Source: DATBJG01 sp963790545
GTDB taxonomy: Bacteria > Acidobacteriota > Vicinamibacteria > Vicinamibacterales > JAMQPK01
DNA: 64,000 nucleotides
Assembly (NCBI GenBank): GCA_963790545.1
Contig: CAWBPA010000021.1
Location: forward strand, 62,001 to 126,000
Direction: 5' to 3'
In this document: positions 16,712 to 26,878 of the stretch, piece by piece
Layout of the letters: every line of letters starts with the position of its first letter
How positions within the stretch are numbered: the stretch's first letter is position 1
Notes under the pieces: model-generated
What the model saw: only the letters and a program-made list of their open reading frames with translations
Told to the model about the DNA's origin: nothing
Databases searched by the model: none
Made by a program: the position numbers and the translations under genes

Positions 16712-17812
16712 TCACGCATCCGAATTCGCATGCTGAGACACGTTCAACAGAACGCCCACGCCGATGAAGTTCATCAACAGTGACGAGCCGCCTGCGCTGA
16801 CGAAGGGCAACGGCATGCCTTTGGTCGGCAGCAATCCCAGAACCACGCTGATGTTCACAAACGCCTGCAGCGCGATCATGGCGGTGATCCCGACCGCGAG
16901 AAACGCCCCAAAGCTGTCCGGCGCCGTCAGCGCAATCCGAAGCCCGCGCCAGGTGATGACACAAAAACACGCCAGGACGGCGGTCGTGCCGATCAGCCCG
17001 AGTTCCTCTCCAATCACCGCAAAAATGAAATCGGTATGTGGTTCGGGTAGGTAGAAGAGCTTCTGCACGCCGCCCATGAGGCCGCGCCCTACGACCCCAC
17101 CGGTGCCGACCGCGATGAGCGATTGAATAATCTGAAATCCGCTGTCGAGCGGATCGTCCCACGGATTCCAGAATGCGAGCAGCCGTCGGCGGCGGTACTC
17201 GGAGGCGATCAGCACGAAGTACATCACCGGCAAACCAGCCAGCAGTGCCCCGGCGAGGTAGTTGTAGCTGAGCCCGGCTGCGAGCACCATCACGGTGGCG
17301 ATGACGAGGAGCGACAGCGCCGTTCCGTAGTCCGGTTCCGCCAGAATCAACGCGACGAGCGCACCGACCACGAGCGCGATGGGCAGCAGCGAATACGACA
17401 CTTCATCGATCCGGTGCATCCGACGCTCGAGCAACGCGGCAATGAAAAAGATGGTGCAGAGCTTGGCAAGCTCAGATGGCTGTACCCCGATACCGCCGAT
17501 CCCGAACCACCGGCTCGACCCGTTGATTGCCGGCATGAACAGGACCAGCACCAGAGCTGCTCCCACCACACCCATCGAACCCCACAGGAAGGCCGGAGTC
17601 CGGTAACTGCGATAGTCCACGCGCATCACGATCACGAGAAGCGCGACGCCAAGCACGGCCCACATCGCCTGCTTGATGAGAAAGAAGTCCGGCTGCTGAT
17701 ATCGCTCCAGCGCCATCACCGCCGAGGCGCTGTAGACCATCACGACGCCCGCGCACACCAGCAGAAGCGTCGCCAGAAAGAGCAGCTTGTCGAATCGGAG
17801 TTTTCGCGCCAT
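16712..17812 (-). CDS. ftsW: Lipid II polymerase FtsW (SEDS family)
   Basis: Multi-pass membrane glycosyltransferase that polymerises lipid II for septal wall together with FtsI. About ten hydrophobic segments are visible, with the SEDS signatures NGSSRWFGIGGIGVQPSELA, EPDYGTALSLL and the C-terminal PLPFVSAGGSSL. Length 366 residues. The start is the ATG at 17812 (MARKLRFDK). It ends six bases before murG. A 228-base gap with an inverted word repeat separates it from murD, breaking the otherwise tight cluster. Confidence 0.95.
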   Translation of the reverse strand: MARKLRFDKLLFLATLLLVCAGVVMVYSASAVMALERYQQPDFFLIKQAMWAVLGVALLVIVMRVDYRSYRTPAFLWGSMGVVGAALVLVLFMPAINGSSRWFGIGGIGVQPSELAKLCTIFFIAALLERRMHRIDEVSYSLLPIALVVGALVALILAEPDYGTALSLLVIATVMVLAAGLSYNYLAGALLAGLPVMYFVLIASEYRRRRLLAFWNPWDDPLDSGFQIIQSLIAVGTGGVVGRGLMGGVQKLFYLPEPHTDFIFAVIGEELGLIGTTAVLACFCVITWRGLRIALTAPDSFGAFLAVGITAMIALQAFVNISVVLGLLPTKGMPLPFVSAGGSSLLMNFIGVGVLLNVSQHANSDA

Positions 17813-17927
17813 ACTCCTCAGCCCGTGGTCCTAATGGCCCACGCAAATCGACCCGAAAGAACAGCGGGTCCACGACGGTCGACACTCACGAAGTTGCGCG
17901 GATTTGCACGGTGTCGCGCAACGAGCT

Positions 17928-18056
17928 TGCGAGCGGTCAGTAGTCATCAGTCAGTTTGGGGGACGGGACACCAGCTTCGCAGACCGGGGCAGCCTGCGTT
18001 CCCAGCAGCCAACTCCCACCCGCCGCAAACTGACTGACGACTACTCACTGCTCGCA
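17928..18056. repeat. 31-bp inverted repeat pair, one arm inside murD 3' end
   Basis: Arms 17928-17958 and 18026-18056 match as inverted copies at 28 of 31 positions. The shared core is AGTAGTC-TCAGTCAGTTTG, itself made of AGT/CAGT words, around a 67-base spacer with no frame of note. The right arm covers the murD stop codon and its last few codons, so the murD C-terminus appears to have been copied, inverted, into the intergenic gap. No T-tract follows either arm, so it is not a normal terminator. Confidence 0.75.
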
Positions 18057-19415
18057 CCTGCCAGGCGCGCCACTTCCTGTTTGAACGCCCGGCCTCGTTC
18101 CGCGTAATCCACGAACATGTCGAAACTGGCGCAGGCGGGCGCCAGGAGCACTGTGCCCCCCGGCCGCGCCGCTTCAAACGCTCGACGTACCGCATCGCCC
18201 CACGACGACACGTCCTGAACGGGGACGGCGTCAGCCAGCGCTTCTACAATGCTGGGGCCGCGCCTCACCAATGGCCACAACGGTCGCCCCGCGAGCGATG
18301 AGCGGCTGGCGCAGACGACCAAAATCGCCACCTTTGTACCGGCCGCCCATGATCACGACCAGTCCGGGGCCGAAGCTTTCAATAGCTCGCAGCGCCGCTT
18401 CGACATTCGTCGCCTTCGAGTCATTCACGAAGCGCACACCGCGGACCTCTGCGACGGGCTCGAGCGCGTGCTCCAGACCCGGGAAGGATTCCACGACTCG
18501 AGTCATCGTCGTGGCCGACACGCCCGCAAGCTTCGCCACCGCCGCTGCGGCCGCCACATCGGCAACGAGATGCGGCCCGAGCAGTTTGACCGCCGAGAGC
18601 GGAATCAACATCTCGTCAAGCCCGGACTGCCGAAAACGAATCGCATCCAACCCAACGACCACTCCGGACTCCAGCGGGGTACGGCTCGAAAAATGGACCC
18701 GGCGGGCACGGCCGGCCCGCGCGAGCGCCAGGGCTGCCGGATCGTCCGCATTGATCACCATCCAATCGCGTTCGTTCTGGTTCTCGAACACACGGGCTTT
18801 CGCACGCGCGTACTCCTCGACGCTGGCGTGGCGATCCAGATGGTCGGGTGAGAAATTCAACAGCACAGCAATCCACGGATGAAACGTCTCGATGGTTTCG
18901 AGCTGAAAGCTGCTGACTTCCACAACGTGGATCGTTTCCGGTGTCGACGTGGTCACCTGTGCGCTCAGCGGAAGACCGATGTTCCCTCCGACGAGCGTCG
19001 TCATGCCCGCTGCCTCCAGCATCCGTCCGGTGAGCGTGGTCGTTGTCGACTTGCCTTTGGTACCGGTGATTGCGATGATGCGGCCACGCAGCCAGCGGGC
19101 CGCGAGCTCCACCTCCCCGACGATCGGCACACCCGCCTGACGGGCTGCCTGAAGCGCAGGTTGAGAAAACGGCACACCCGGACTCACCACGATGAGCGAG
19201 GCAGCTGCGAGGGTGGCGGACAGGTGACCGCCGAGCTCGAGGCTGACACCGGCATGGCGAAGCCGTTCCGCGTCGCTCGAATCAGGTAAGCTCTCCCGTA
19301 GATCGGTGAGCGTCACGCGCGCGCCACGTTCTGCGAGAAGCATCGCCGCCGCCGTCCCGCTTCGCGCCGCGCCCATCACCACAACCGGCTGCCCTGCCAC
19401 CGAGAACTCACTCAT
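18041..19415 (-). CDS. murD: UDP-MurNAc-L-alanine--D-glutamate ligase MurD (one frameshift)
   Basis: Adds D-glutamate to the peptidoglycan precursor. It has the N-terminal VVVMGAARSGTAAAMLL, the ATP site ITGTKGKSTTT, VVEVSSFQLETIETF and the C-terminal MGGRYKGGDF. The frame breaks after IGEARP at a run of four G residues (18254-18257 on the plus strand). Removing one base joins it to SIVEALADAVPVQDVSSWGD and a normal C-terminus. The ATG at 19415 is the family-like start (MSEFSVAGQ). An ATG at 19514 overlapping the mraY stop would add 33 residues and is possible through coupling. A sequencing indel is the likeliest cause. Confidence 0.9.
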
Positions 19416-19513
19416 GACCTGGCCCGAACGAGGGCGCTCCTTCTCCATCGTCAAAGGGCGGCGTCCCATTGAGGCGCCGCGTAACGCTGCTTCACGCTCG
19501 ACCGTCGACAACA

Positions 19514-20614
19514 TCACCGCAGCTTCAAGGTTGTCAGGCTCAGCAGCGAGAAAATGATTCCCGCAATGACGAACCGAGTAATGACCTTCGGCTCACTCCA
19601 CCCAATCAGTTCGAAGTGATGATGGAGCGGCGCCATCTTGAACACGCGCTGGCCAGTGGTTTTGAACGAGACGACCTGGATGATGACCGACAGGGCTTCG
19701 AGCACGAACACTCCGCCGACCAGCGGCAGGAGGAACTCCTGCTTGATCAGGATGGCCACCGTGCCCAGCGCCCCGCCGAGCGCCAGCGATCCGACGTCCC
19801 CCATGAACACGTCGGCGGGGAACGAGTTGTACCAGAGGAACCCGAGGCTGGCTCCCACCAGCGAGCCGCAGAAGATCGTCAGCTCCGCACTCTGCGCCCC
19901 CGGCATACGGAGGATCTGGAGGTACTCCGCAAACACGTAGTTGCTCGTGACATACGCCAGCGCCGTGAAGGCGGCGGCGGCAATCGCAAACAGGCTGATG
20001 GCAAGGCCATCGAGACCATCGGTCAGGTTCACCGCGTTCGATGTAAAGACCAGCACCAGCGCGGCGAACGGCACGTACCACCAACCAAGATCCGGGATGA
20101 GCGTTTTGAAAAACGGAAAGATCAGCCGCGTGTTGTACGTGCCACGTGCCTCGAGCCACAGCAGGAGAAGACCCACCACGATGGCCACGGCAAATTGCGC
20201 GAGCAACTTGTACCGGGGCCAGAGGCCATGCGAGGACCGTCTGACGATTTTCAGGTAGTCGTCGGCAAACCCAATCGCGCCAAACGCCGCCGTTGAGAGC
20301 ACGGCGACCCACACGAAGACGTTGTTCAATTTCGCCCACAGCAATGTGGGAACGAGCGCGGCGGTCAGAATCAGAAGCCCCCCCATCGTCGGGGTGCCGG
20401 CCTTTGGATGGTGGGTTGCCGGGCCATCGTGACGAATAACCTGGCCGATCTGAAATTCGCGGAGTTTGCGAATCATCCAGGGACCGAGAACCAGGCTGAT
20501 GGCCAACGCGGTCAGGCTCGCCGCAGCCGTGCGAAATGTGATGTATTGCGTGACGTTCAGCACGGAGATTTGGGTGTGGAATGGGTACAGCAGGTGGTAC
20601 AGCATCACGCCCAC
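19514..20614 (-). CDS. mraY: Phospho-MurNAc-pentapeptide transferase MraY
   Basis: Integral membrane enzyme that transfers phospho-MurNAc-pentapeptide to undecaprenyl phosphate, giving lipid I. Ten membrane segments are readable. The catalytic motifs are present: GFADDYLKI, NAVNLTDGLDGLAISL and the terminal MAPLHHHFELIGWSEPKV. 366 residues, normal length. It overlaps the murF stop region by ten bases, consistent with coupled translation in the cluster. Confidence 0.97.
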   Translation of the reverse strand: MGVMLYHLLYPFHTQISVLNVTQYITFRTAAASLTALAISLVLGPWMIRKLREFQIGQVIRHDGPATHHPKAGTPTMGGLLILTAALVPTLLWAKLNNVFVWVAVLSTAAFGAIGFADDYLKIVRRSSHGLWPRYKLLAQFAVAIVVGLLLLWLEARGTYNTRLIFPFFKTLIPDLGWWYVPFAALVLVFTSNAVNLTDGLDGLAISLFAIAAAAFTALAYVTSNYVFAEYLQILRMPGAQSAELTIFCGSLVGASLGFLWYNSFPADVFMGDVGSLALGGALGTVAILIKQEFLLPLVGGVFVLEALSVIIQVVSFKTTGQRVFKMAPLHHHFELIGWSEPKVITRFVIAGIIFSLLSLTTLKLR

Positions 20615-21996
20615 TCCGCCACGAGACGTTCGACGACTGTTTCCGTGCGAATGCCCCTCGACCCCTTCACGAGCACGACATCGCCAGTCGTCACCAGTTG
20701 CGAAATCACATCGGCGGCCTCGACGCTCGTCGTGGCATGTACGACGGCGACCGCGGACATCCCGGCATTCACGGCCGCTCGTCCGAGCGCCCGTGCCGGC
20801 TCACCACCGATCGTCACGAGGGAATCGAGCCCGGACGCTGCAATCGCGCGGCCGCAGTGCTCGTGCAGCGCGATCGACGATTCGCCCAATTCGAGCATCT
20901 CTCCGATGACAGCAATCCGGCGTTGACCCCGCACGCCACCGACGACCCGAACGGCGCGTTCGAGCGCCGAAGGGTTGGAATTGTACGAGTCGTCGATCAC
21001 GGTCAACCCACGCGGCAGGCGTCTGACCTCGCCGCGGTGATGCATCGGCTTCAGCGTCTGGGTCGTTGTCGAAATATCCGACAGCGGGATTTGGAACTGC
21101 AGGGCCACAGCCGCGGCGGCCAGAACGTTTGCCAGATTCGCCTGACCGATGAGCGGGCACTTCACTGGCACCGAACCCGCCGGGGTCTGCAACTCGGCTT
21201 CGATGCCATCGAGCCCGAGTTCACGGACGTTCGTCGCACGGACGTCAGCCGTTGACGCAAAGCCGAACGTCACCACTCGCCCGGCGAACTGCCCGACTCT
21301 GGCCATGACCAGGGGGTCGTCCGCATTTGCGACCAGGACGTTGTCTGCGCGCGCGCCTTCGAAGATTTCCGCCTTGGCATCCGCAATTGCGTCAACCGAG
21401 GCAAAGAACTCGAGGTGTGCCGGGCCGACATTGGTCCACACGCGCACTTCGGGTTCTGCGATGGCGACGAGCGTGCTGATTTCGCCCGCGTGATTCATGC
21501 CCAGTTCAACGACGGCCATGTCAGGGCCGTGCCGTAATTCCAGAAGGGACAACGGGAGACCAATGTCATTGTTCAAATTCCCCCGATTCCGAAATACCGA
21601 ATACTTCCGTTCTAGAAAGGCCGCCGCTGCTTCTTTCGTCGTTGTCTTACCCGCGCTTCCGGTAATTGCGGTCACCTTCGCCCGCGATGCACGGCGAACG
21701 TGTCGCGCCAGCGTTTGAAGGGCAACGACTGTCTCGTTGACCACGATTGCCATGGCGCCTTCGGGCACTCTCGCGACGACCGAGGCATCGTCGACGACCA
21801 CTCCGGCAGCGCCCCGATCGAACGCCGCACCGACGAACCGATGACCGTCAAAACGCTCGCCTCGTATTGCGAGAAAAAGGTCACCGGCTGCCAGGGTCCG
21901 GGAATCGATCGAAAATCCGTCAATCGTCCGGGCCGGATCCCCGGCAACGAGCTCACCCCCCGCGGCTGCAGCCACTGCTGCTGCCGTGAGCTGCAT
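20605..21996 (-). CDS. murF: UDP-MurNAc-tripeptide D-Ala-D-Ala ligase MurF
   Basis: Adds the D-Ala-D-Ala dipeptide to complete the UDP-MurNAc-pentapeptide. It shows the N-terminal SIDSRTLAAGDLFLAIRGE, the ATP site ITGSAGKTTTKEA, VELGMNHAGEI and the C-terminal VIDDSYNSNPSAL. The ATG at 21996 lies three bases after the murE stop. A GTG at 22005 would overlap murE and add three residues. About 463 residues, normal. Confidence 0.95.
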   Translation of the reverse strand: MQLTAAAVAAAAGGELVAGDPARTIDGFSIDSRTLAAGDLFLAIRGERFDGHRFVGAAFDRGAAGVVVDDASVVARVPEGAMAIVVNETVVALQTLARHVRRASRAKVTAITGSAGKTTTKEAAAAFLERKYSVFRNRGNLNNDIGLPLSLLELRHGPDMAVVELGMNHAGEISTLVAIAEPEVRVWTNVGPAHLEFFASVDAIADAKAEIFEGARADNVLVANADDPLVMARVGQFAGRVVTFGFASTADVRATNVRELGLDGIEAELQTPAGSVPVKCPLIGQANLANVLAAAAVALQFQIPLSDISTTTQTLKPMHHRGEVRRLPRGLTVIDDSYNSNPSALERAVRVVGGVRGQRRIAVIGEMLELGESSIALHEHCGRAIAASGLDSLVTIGGEPARALGRAAVNAGMSAVAVVHATTSVEAADVISQLVTTGDVVLVKGSRGIRTETVVERLVAEWA

Positions 21997-21998
21997 CT

Positions 21999-23498
21999 TC
22001 AGCACACGCGTAGCTTCGCGCGCCGCTTTGCCAGCGCATCTCGTGCCACAGCCACGTCGTCGAACGGCTCCGCGCGGTTTCCGATCACCTGGTATTTCTC
22101 GTGTCCCTTCCCAGCGAGGAGGATCGTGTCAGTGGGTCGAGCCACTTCGACGGCTTTGTGAATCGCCGCGCCGCGATCCTCATAGATCAAGTGCTCGGTG
22201 CCTGATGGCGAGAGTCCACGCTTGATCTCGTCGATGATGCGCTTCGGGTCCTCGCCGCGTGGGTTGTCCGACGTGATGATCACGAGATCGCTCAGCCTCG
22301 CCGCGACGGCGCCCATCAACGGTCGCTTCGTGCGATCGCGTTCACCGCCGCAGCCGAACACCGTAATCAGCCTTCCGGACGCAAGAGGCCGTGCCGTTTC
22401 GAGCACACTCCGCAAGGCATCATCGGTGTGCGCGTAGTCGACGATGACCACGACGTCGTCCGCACTCGTCGACACCACCTGGAAGCGGCCGGGCACCCCC
22501 TCGAGCGACCCCAGACCTTTCTCGATTGCCGTGAACGGCAGATCGAGAGCCGTGCACGTTGTCACCGCCGCCAGCAGGTTGTAGACGTTCGGCCGGCCGA
22601 CCAGCGTCGAACGGACGCGAATCAGACCTCGTGGCGTACGGACTTCGAAGTCCAGCCCCTCCATCGAAAATGACAAGGGCCCCGGGGTGACGTCGGCCGG
22701 TTGATTGATGGCATACGTCACGGGTCGCGACACGATCTCGCTCAAGGCTTTGCCGTACGGATCGTCGATGTTGATGGCCGCAGGGGCTCCTGCAGGCAGC
22801 ATCTCGAACAGCTTTCGTTTCGCGGCAAAATAGCCGGCCATATCGCCGTGAAAGTCGAGGTGTTCACGAGTGAGATTGGTGAACACCGCCGCGGAAAACC
22901 GCATGCCGTCGACGCGATGGAGCGAAAGCGCGTGCGACGAGACCTCCATCGCGCATGCCCCACATCCTCGCTCAACCATTTCGCGCAGCATGGCCTGCAA
23001 ATCCGACGCTTCAGGAGTGGTGCGGCTCGCTTCGCGCTCCTCGTCGCCGATTCGATAGGTCACCGTGCTCAGCAATCCCGACTTGACGCCCGCAGCCTCG
23101 AACAATGTGCTGACCAGATAGGCCGTCGTCGTTTTGCCGTTGGTGCCGGTAATCCCTACGACCGCCATCTCGCTGCTCGGATTCCGGTGGAAGGCATCGG
23201 CAAGAAGAGCGAGCGCCAGCCGGCCATTGAGGACCCTCACCCATGGAACGGACACTTCCCCGGTCGGAGCCGTTTCCGAAACGATCGCCACGGCACCGCG
23301 ACCAACGGCCTCCTTCGCGAACGACACTCCGTCGGCGCGCTGACCCTTGAGTGCGACAAAGAGTGACCCCGGCTGCGCCCGTCGCGAATCGTACGTAATC
23401 GCGCTCACCGAGACTCTTGAGGCCGCCGCCGATACCGAATGCAGATCCACCGCAACGTCGGACCGATTCAACGACTGGAGGAGTTCGCTCAGAATCAC
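21999..23498 (-). CDS. murE: UDP-MurNAc-tripeptide synthetase MurE, meso-DAP type
   Basis: Adds the third residue of the stem peptide. The motif DNPR in TSDNPRGEDP is the classic marker for meso-diaminopimelate rather than lysine. The ATP site GITGTNGKTTTA and the segment MEVSSHALSLHRVDG are also present. The start is a GTG at 23498 that overlaps the ftsI stop (GTGA) and gives 499 residues. A longer frame reaching 23555 lies inside ftsI and adds non-family sequence. Confidence 0.95.
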   Translation of the reverse strand: MILSELLQSLNRSDVAVDLHSVSAAASRVSVSAITYDSRRAQPGSLFVALKGQRADGVSFAKEAVGRGAVAIVSETAPTGEVSVPWVRVLNGRLALALLADAFHRNPSSEMAVVGITGTNGKTTTAYLVSTLFEAAGVKSGLLSTVTYRIGDEEREASRTTPEASDLQAMLREMVERGCGACAMEVSSHALSLHRVDGMRFSAAVFTNLTREHLDFHGDMAGYFAAKRKLFEMLPAGAPAAINIDDPYGKALSEIVSRPVTYAINQPADVTPGPLSFSMEGLDFEVRTPRGLIRVRSTLVGRPNVYNLLAAVTTCTALDLPFTAIEKGLGSLEGVPGRFQVVSTSADDVVVIVDYAHTDDALRSVLETARPLASGRLITVFGCGGERDRTKRPLMGAVAARLSDLVIITSDNPRGEDPKRIIDEIKRGLSPSGTEHLIYEDRGAAIHKAVEVARPTDTILLAGKGHEKYQVIGNRAEPFDDVAVARDALAKRRAKLRVC

Positions 23499-25531
23499 TG
23501 TTGATCGTCCCGCACAGCTTCTCCACCCTGTTCCGACATCTGCCGCGCCAGCCACACGACACAGGTGCCACCAGACTCCACTGGTGAACCTGGTGCCGGC
23601 TTCTGGTCGACAACGAATCCTTCACCCATCAACTTTGCCGTCATGCCCATCTTTGTAAGCGTCCGAACGACATCTCGCGCGCTGAGGCCTCGAAAGTCCG
23701 GAATGAGCGGCAGGTCTCCAGACGACGCGTCGATGGCAAAGAACGACGGCAACGCAGCGGGACCGGCCGCGGGAAGCGCCGGCTGGATGCGCGTCCGCTC
23801 GACCAGAACCGGAGGCAGCGCATCGATTGTGGGTGCCACGCCCAGCTGGCGCAGGCTGGCTTCTGCAATGCGCTTGAAGATTGGCGCCGACACGGTACCA
23901 CCGTAATAGCGGTTTGGCCCGTGGGGGGAATCGATCACCACGATGATCGTCAACGCAGGCTTGCGGGAAGGGACGAATCCGACAAACGAGGCGTTGTATT
24001 CGGTGTGTGAATATCGGCCGTTGACAATCTTCGAGGCGGTACCGGTCTTTCCGGCGACGGTGTAGCCTGGCAGCCTCGCAGCTTTGGCGGTTCCGCGCTC
24101 CACCACCGCCTCCATAATCCCGGTGAGCTCTGCAGCCGTGTCCGCGTCGACCGTCGTCCGAATCTTGCGAGGCCGGACGGGAATACGACGATCGTTCTGA
24201 ATGATCGCCTTGACGGCGCGGGGCTCCATGAGACTGCCGCCATTGGCAACCGAGCTCACGGCTGCCGCCATTTGGAGACCGGTCACGCCGATCTGATACC
24301 CCATCGACACCGATGCGAGCGCGCTGTCATTGAGTCGGCTCGGATCCCAGACAATCCCACTGGTTTCAGACGGAAAGTCACGCGATAACCGCGATCCAAA
24401 CCCGAATCGCTGAACGTACTGGCCGAGTCGCTCCGGCCCCAGCTTGAGGCCGACTTTGATGGCGCCGACGTTGCTCGACTTCACGATGACATCCGTGAAT
24501 GACAACCGGCCGTAATTGTGACCATCCGCTTCCTCAATGACTCGCGAACCAAACCGAATGCGACCGCCGGAGGCATCGATCTGGTCATCAACCTCGATCA
24601 CGCCTTCGGCCAGCGCCGCCGAGGCCGTGACCACTTTGAACGTCGAGCCAGGTTCGTATATGTCCTGGACGGCCCGGTTGCGTTTCTGTGCGTCCAGAGC
24701 GGTGGCAAACTCGTGAGGGTTGAACGTGGGCTCATTCGCGAGTGCCAGAATCTCGCCGGTGTACGGATCCATCACAATGGCCATGCCGCCAGCCGCGCGG
24801 TTGAATTCGACGCCGGCTCGCAGCTCGCGTTCGGCAATGTGCTGGAGGTTTTCGTCAATCGTCAGCTCGACCGTGGAACCCGACGTTGGAGGTCGCTCGA
24901 CGCGACTGAACGCGAGATGGCGGGCGTCGGTTTGAATCAGAATGGTCCCGGGCTTGCCCCGAATCTCTTTGTCGTAGGTCGCCTCGAGACCGCCGAGGCC
25001 TGTGTTGTCGATGCCGACAAACCCCAGCAGCTGCGCGGCCAGTTCTTTCTTCGGATAGAACCGCTGGCTTTCCTTGACGAAGCCGACGCCCTGAAGACCC
25101 AGGTCGGAGATACGACGCGCCTCCGCCGGTGAGATCAAGCGCCTCACCCATGCAAAAGGCCTCTTGCGACCCAATCGGTCCGTAATGGTCTGAAGCTCAC
25201 GTGTCGAGCACCCTTCGAGCGCGGCGCAAAGTTTCGACGCGGTACCAGCCGCGTCCGCGATCTCGCTTGGAACCGCGTACACCGAATTGACGTCCACGCT
25301 GTACGCAAGCACACGACCATTGCGGTCGAGGATGTCACCACGTTTGGGCGGCACGCTTCTCGTTCGTTCGTGCTGGCGATCCGCCCGCATTTGAAGCTCG
25401 TAATGATGGTAGACCTGGAGCAGTACCAGTCGGAATTCGATCGCGCACGTCCACACCGCCATGCCAACCGCACAGACTGCCACACGTCGTCGTATGGTGT
25501 CGCGCCACGGGAACGAAACAGGATTGGACAC
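23495..25531 (-). CDS. ftsI: Septal transpeptidase FtsI (PBP3-like) with PASTA domain
   Basis: Class B penicillin-binding protein that crosslinks septal peptidoglycan with FtsW. One membrane anchor (about residues 18-40) precedes the dimerisation/pedestal domain. The transpeptidase motifs are STFK (active serine S296), SSN (352-354) and KTG (494-496). A single PASTA-type domain (about residues 605-665, PDFRGLSARDVVRTLTKMGM) ends the protein. This resembles Spo0VD/FtsI variants of many phyla rather than E. coli. The start is a GTG at 25531 with GGAGG just upstream. 678 residues. Confidence 0.95.
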   Translation of the reverse strand: MSNPVSFPWRDTIRRRVAVCAVGMAVWTCAIEFRLVLLQVYHHYELQMRADRQHERTRSVPPKRGDILDRNGRVLAYSVDVNSVYAVPSEIADAAGTASKLCAALEGCSTRELQTITDRLGRKRPFAWVRRLISPAEARRISDLGLQGVGFVKESQRFYPKKELAAQLLGFVGIDNTGLGGLEATYDKEIRGKPGTILIQTDARHLAFSRVERPPTSGSTVELTIDENLQHIAERELRAGVEFNRAAGGMAIVMDPYTGEILALANEPTFNPHEFATALDAQKRNRAVQDIYEPGSTFKVVTASAALAEGVIEVDDQIDASGGRIRFGSRVIEEADGHNYGRLSFTDVIVKSSNVGAIKVGLKLGPERLGQYVQRFGFGSRLSRDFPSETSGIVWDPSRLNDSALASVSMGYQIGVTGLQMAAAVSSVANGGSLMEPRAVKAIIQNDRRIPVRPRKIRTTVDADTAAELTGIMEAVVERGTAKAARLPGYTVAGKTGTASKIVNGRYSHTEYNASFVGFVPSRKPALTIIVVIDSPHGPNRYYGGTVSAPIFKRIAEASLRQLGVAPTIDALPPVLVERTRIQPALPAAGPAALPSFFAIDASSGDLPLIPDFRGLSARDVVRTLTKMGMTAKLMGEGFVVDQKPAPGSPVESGGTCVVWLARQMSEQGGEAVRDDQQ

Positions 25532-25546
25532 GTTGCCTCCGGAGCC

Positions 25547-25942
25547 TCAGCGTGACGCGACGACGGTCTTATCCGGCGGTTCGGACGGAACCGCGCGCTC
25601 GATGACAACGGCCTGACCAGGCCCTGGCGCAACCAGCCGCAACCGATCCACGGCCAGCTTTTCGATTCGTTTCGGGGCCCGCAACGTCTCGATTTCGAGA
25701 CGGAGGTGCCGGCCCACTTCCTCTTCTTCCGCCCGCTGCCGCTGCATCTGTTCGAGTCGATAGCCGTGCCGCAACAACTCGAAATGCTGCCAGGCAGAGA
25801 AAAGGGCCACGAGCACAAGGAACAAGCCGATGCCAACCGATCTCCAGAGGTCCCGCTGTCGGCGTTCATCGACCTCGCGAATGATCGGGTTGTTTCGAAC
25901 ATCCTTCTTGATCGCGTACTCAAAAGTTTCCGTGATGCTCAT
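25547..25942 (-). CDS. ftsL: FtsL-like cell division protein
   Basis: A short bitopic protein of 131 residues. A charged N-terminus is followed by one membrane segment (SVGIGLFLVLVALFSAWQHF, about residues 35-54), then a leucine-zipper-like coiled coil (residues 55-90) and a short tail. Sequence is poorly conserved in this family, so the call rests on this layout and on its place between rsmH and ftsI, where ftsL always sits. It would form a complex with FtsQ and FtsB in the divisome. Confidence 0.85.
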   Translation of the reverse strand: MSITETFEYAIKKDVRNNPIIREVDERRQRDLWRSVGIGLFLVLVALFSAWQHFELLRHGYRLEQMQRQRAEEEEVGRHLRLEIETLRAPKRIEKLAVDRLRLVAPGPGQAVVIERAVPSEPPDKTVVASR

Positions 25943-25984
25943 ATTCCCGCCTTCTTTCCAGGGGACGCCTGTCTCGTCGGAGCG

Positions 25985-26869
25985 TCACGCCAGACGTTCG
26001 ATGGCGCGCAGCTTCGCGCTCCGTGCACGCGGATTCCTCGCGATCTCATCCTCGGATGGCACGATGGGTTTCCTGGTCAAGATGCGCGCCGAAACGTCGC
26101 CCGCCCGCTCGATCGATCGGAACGTATGCTTCACAATGCGATCCTCGAGCGAATGAAACGCAATGATCGCCGCCCGCGCGCCGGTGGCCATCCGTCGCAA
26201 CAGTCGCACGAGAAACTGTTCGAGCCCTTCCAACTCCTGGTTGACCCAGATCCGAACCGCCTGAAACGTGCGTGTTGCCGGGTCGATTCGCGACCAGCCA
26301 CGGCGTGGAATGGCACGACGCACCAAGTCGGCGAGCTGCCTCGTCGTGTCGATCGGTGCCCGTTCGCGTGCCTGGACGATGGCGCGCGCCACGCGCCGCG
26401 CGTGCCGTTCCTCCCCGTACTGACTAATGACACCGGCCAGCTCCAATTCGGATGACCGTCGAATCAGGTCGGCGGCGGTCCGGGACGACGTCGGATCCAT
26501 CCGCATGTCCAGTGGTTCGTCCCGCTGAAAGCTGAAACCGCGTCCGGGCCCATCCAGCTGCATCGACGACACACCGAGATCGGCCAGCGCTCCGTTGATG
26601 GTTCCAATACCTCGCCCGTCGAGGACGGCATCGAGCTCCCGGAAATCCGCATGCACCAGCTCCACACGATCGCGAAAGGTCTTCAGCGCTTCGGCTGCCA
26701 GGGCAAGGGCCGAAGGATCGCGATCGAGCCCGAGGAGTCGCGTGGCTCCGGCCTCGAGCAGCGCGACGCTATGACCGCCTGCTCCAACGGTGCAGTCGAC
26801 GAAGAGCCCGCCACGGTCGGGGGCAAGCACCTCCAGGACTTCACGCGTGAGAACCGGTTCGTGCGACAC
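25985..26869 (-). CDS. rsmH: 16S rRNA m4C1402 methyltransferase RsmH (MraW)
   Basis: Methylates N4 of C1402 in the 16S rRNA decoding centre using S-adenosylmethionine. It shows the opening MSHEPVLTREVLEVL, the SAM-binding FVDCTVGAGGHS, ADLGVSSMQLDGPGRGFSF and the C-terminal IIAFHSLEDRIVKH. 294 residues, normal length. Second gene of the dcw cluster, nine bases after mraZ. Confidence 0.96.
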   Translation of the reverse strand: MSHEPVLTREVLEVLAPDRGGLFVDCTVGAGGHSVALLEAGATRLLGLDRDPSALALAAEALKTFRDRVELVHADFRELDAVLDGRGIGTINGALADLGVSSMQLDGPGRGFSFQRDEPLDMRMDPTSSRTAADLIRRSSELELAGVISQYGEERHARRVARAIVQARERAPIDTTRQLADLVRRAIPRRGWSRIDPATRTFQAVRIWVNQELEGLEQFLVRLLRRMATGARAAIIAFHSLEDRIVKHTFRSIERAGDVSARILTRKPIVPSEDEIARNPRARSAKLRAIERLA

Positions 26870-26878
26870 GCGTCCCGC

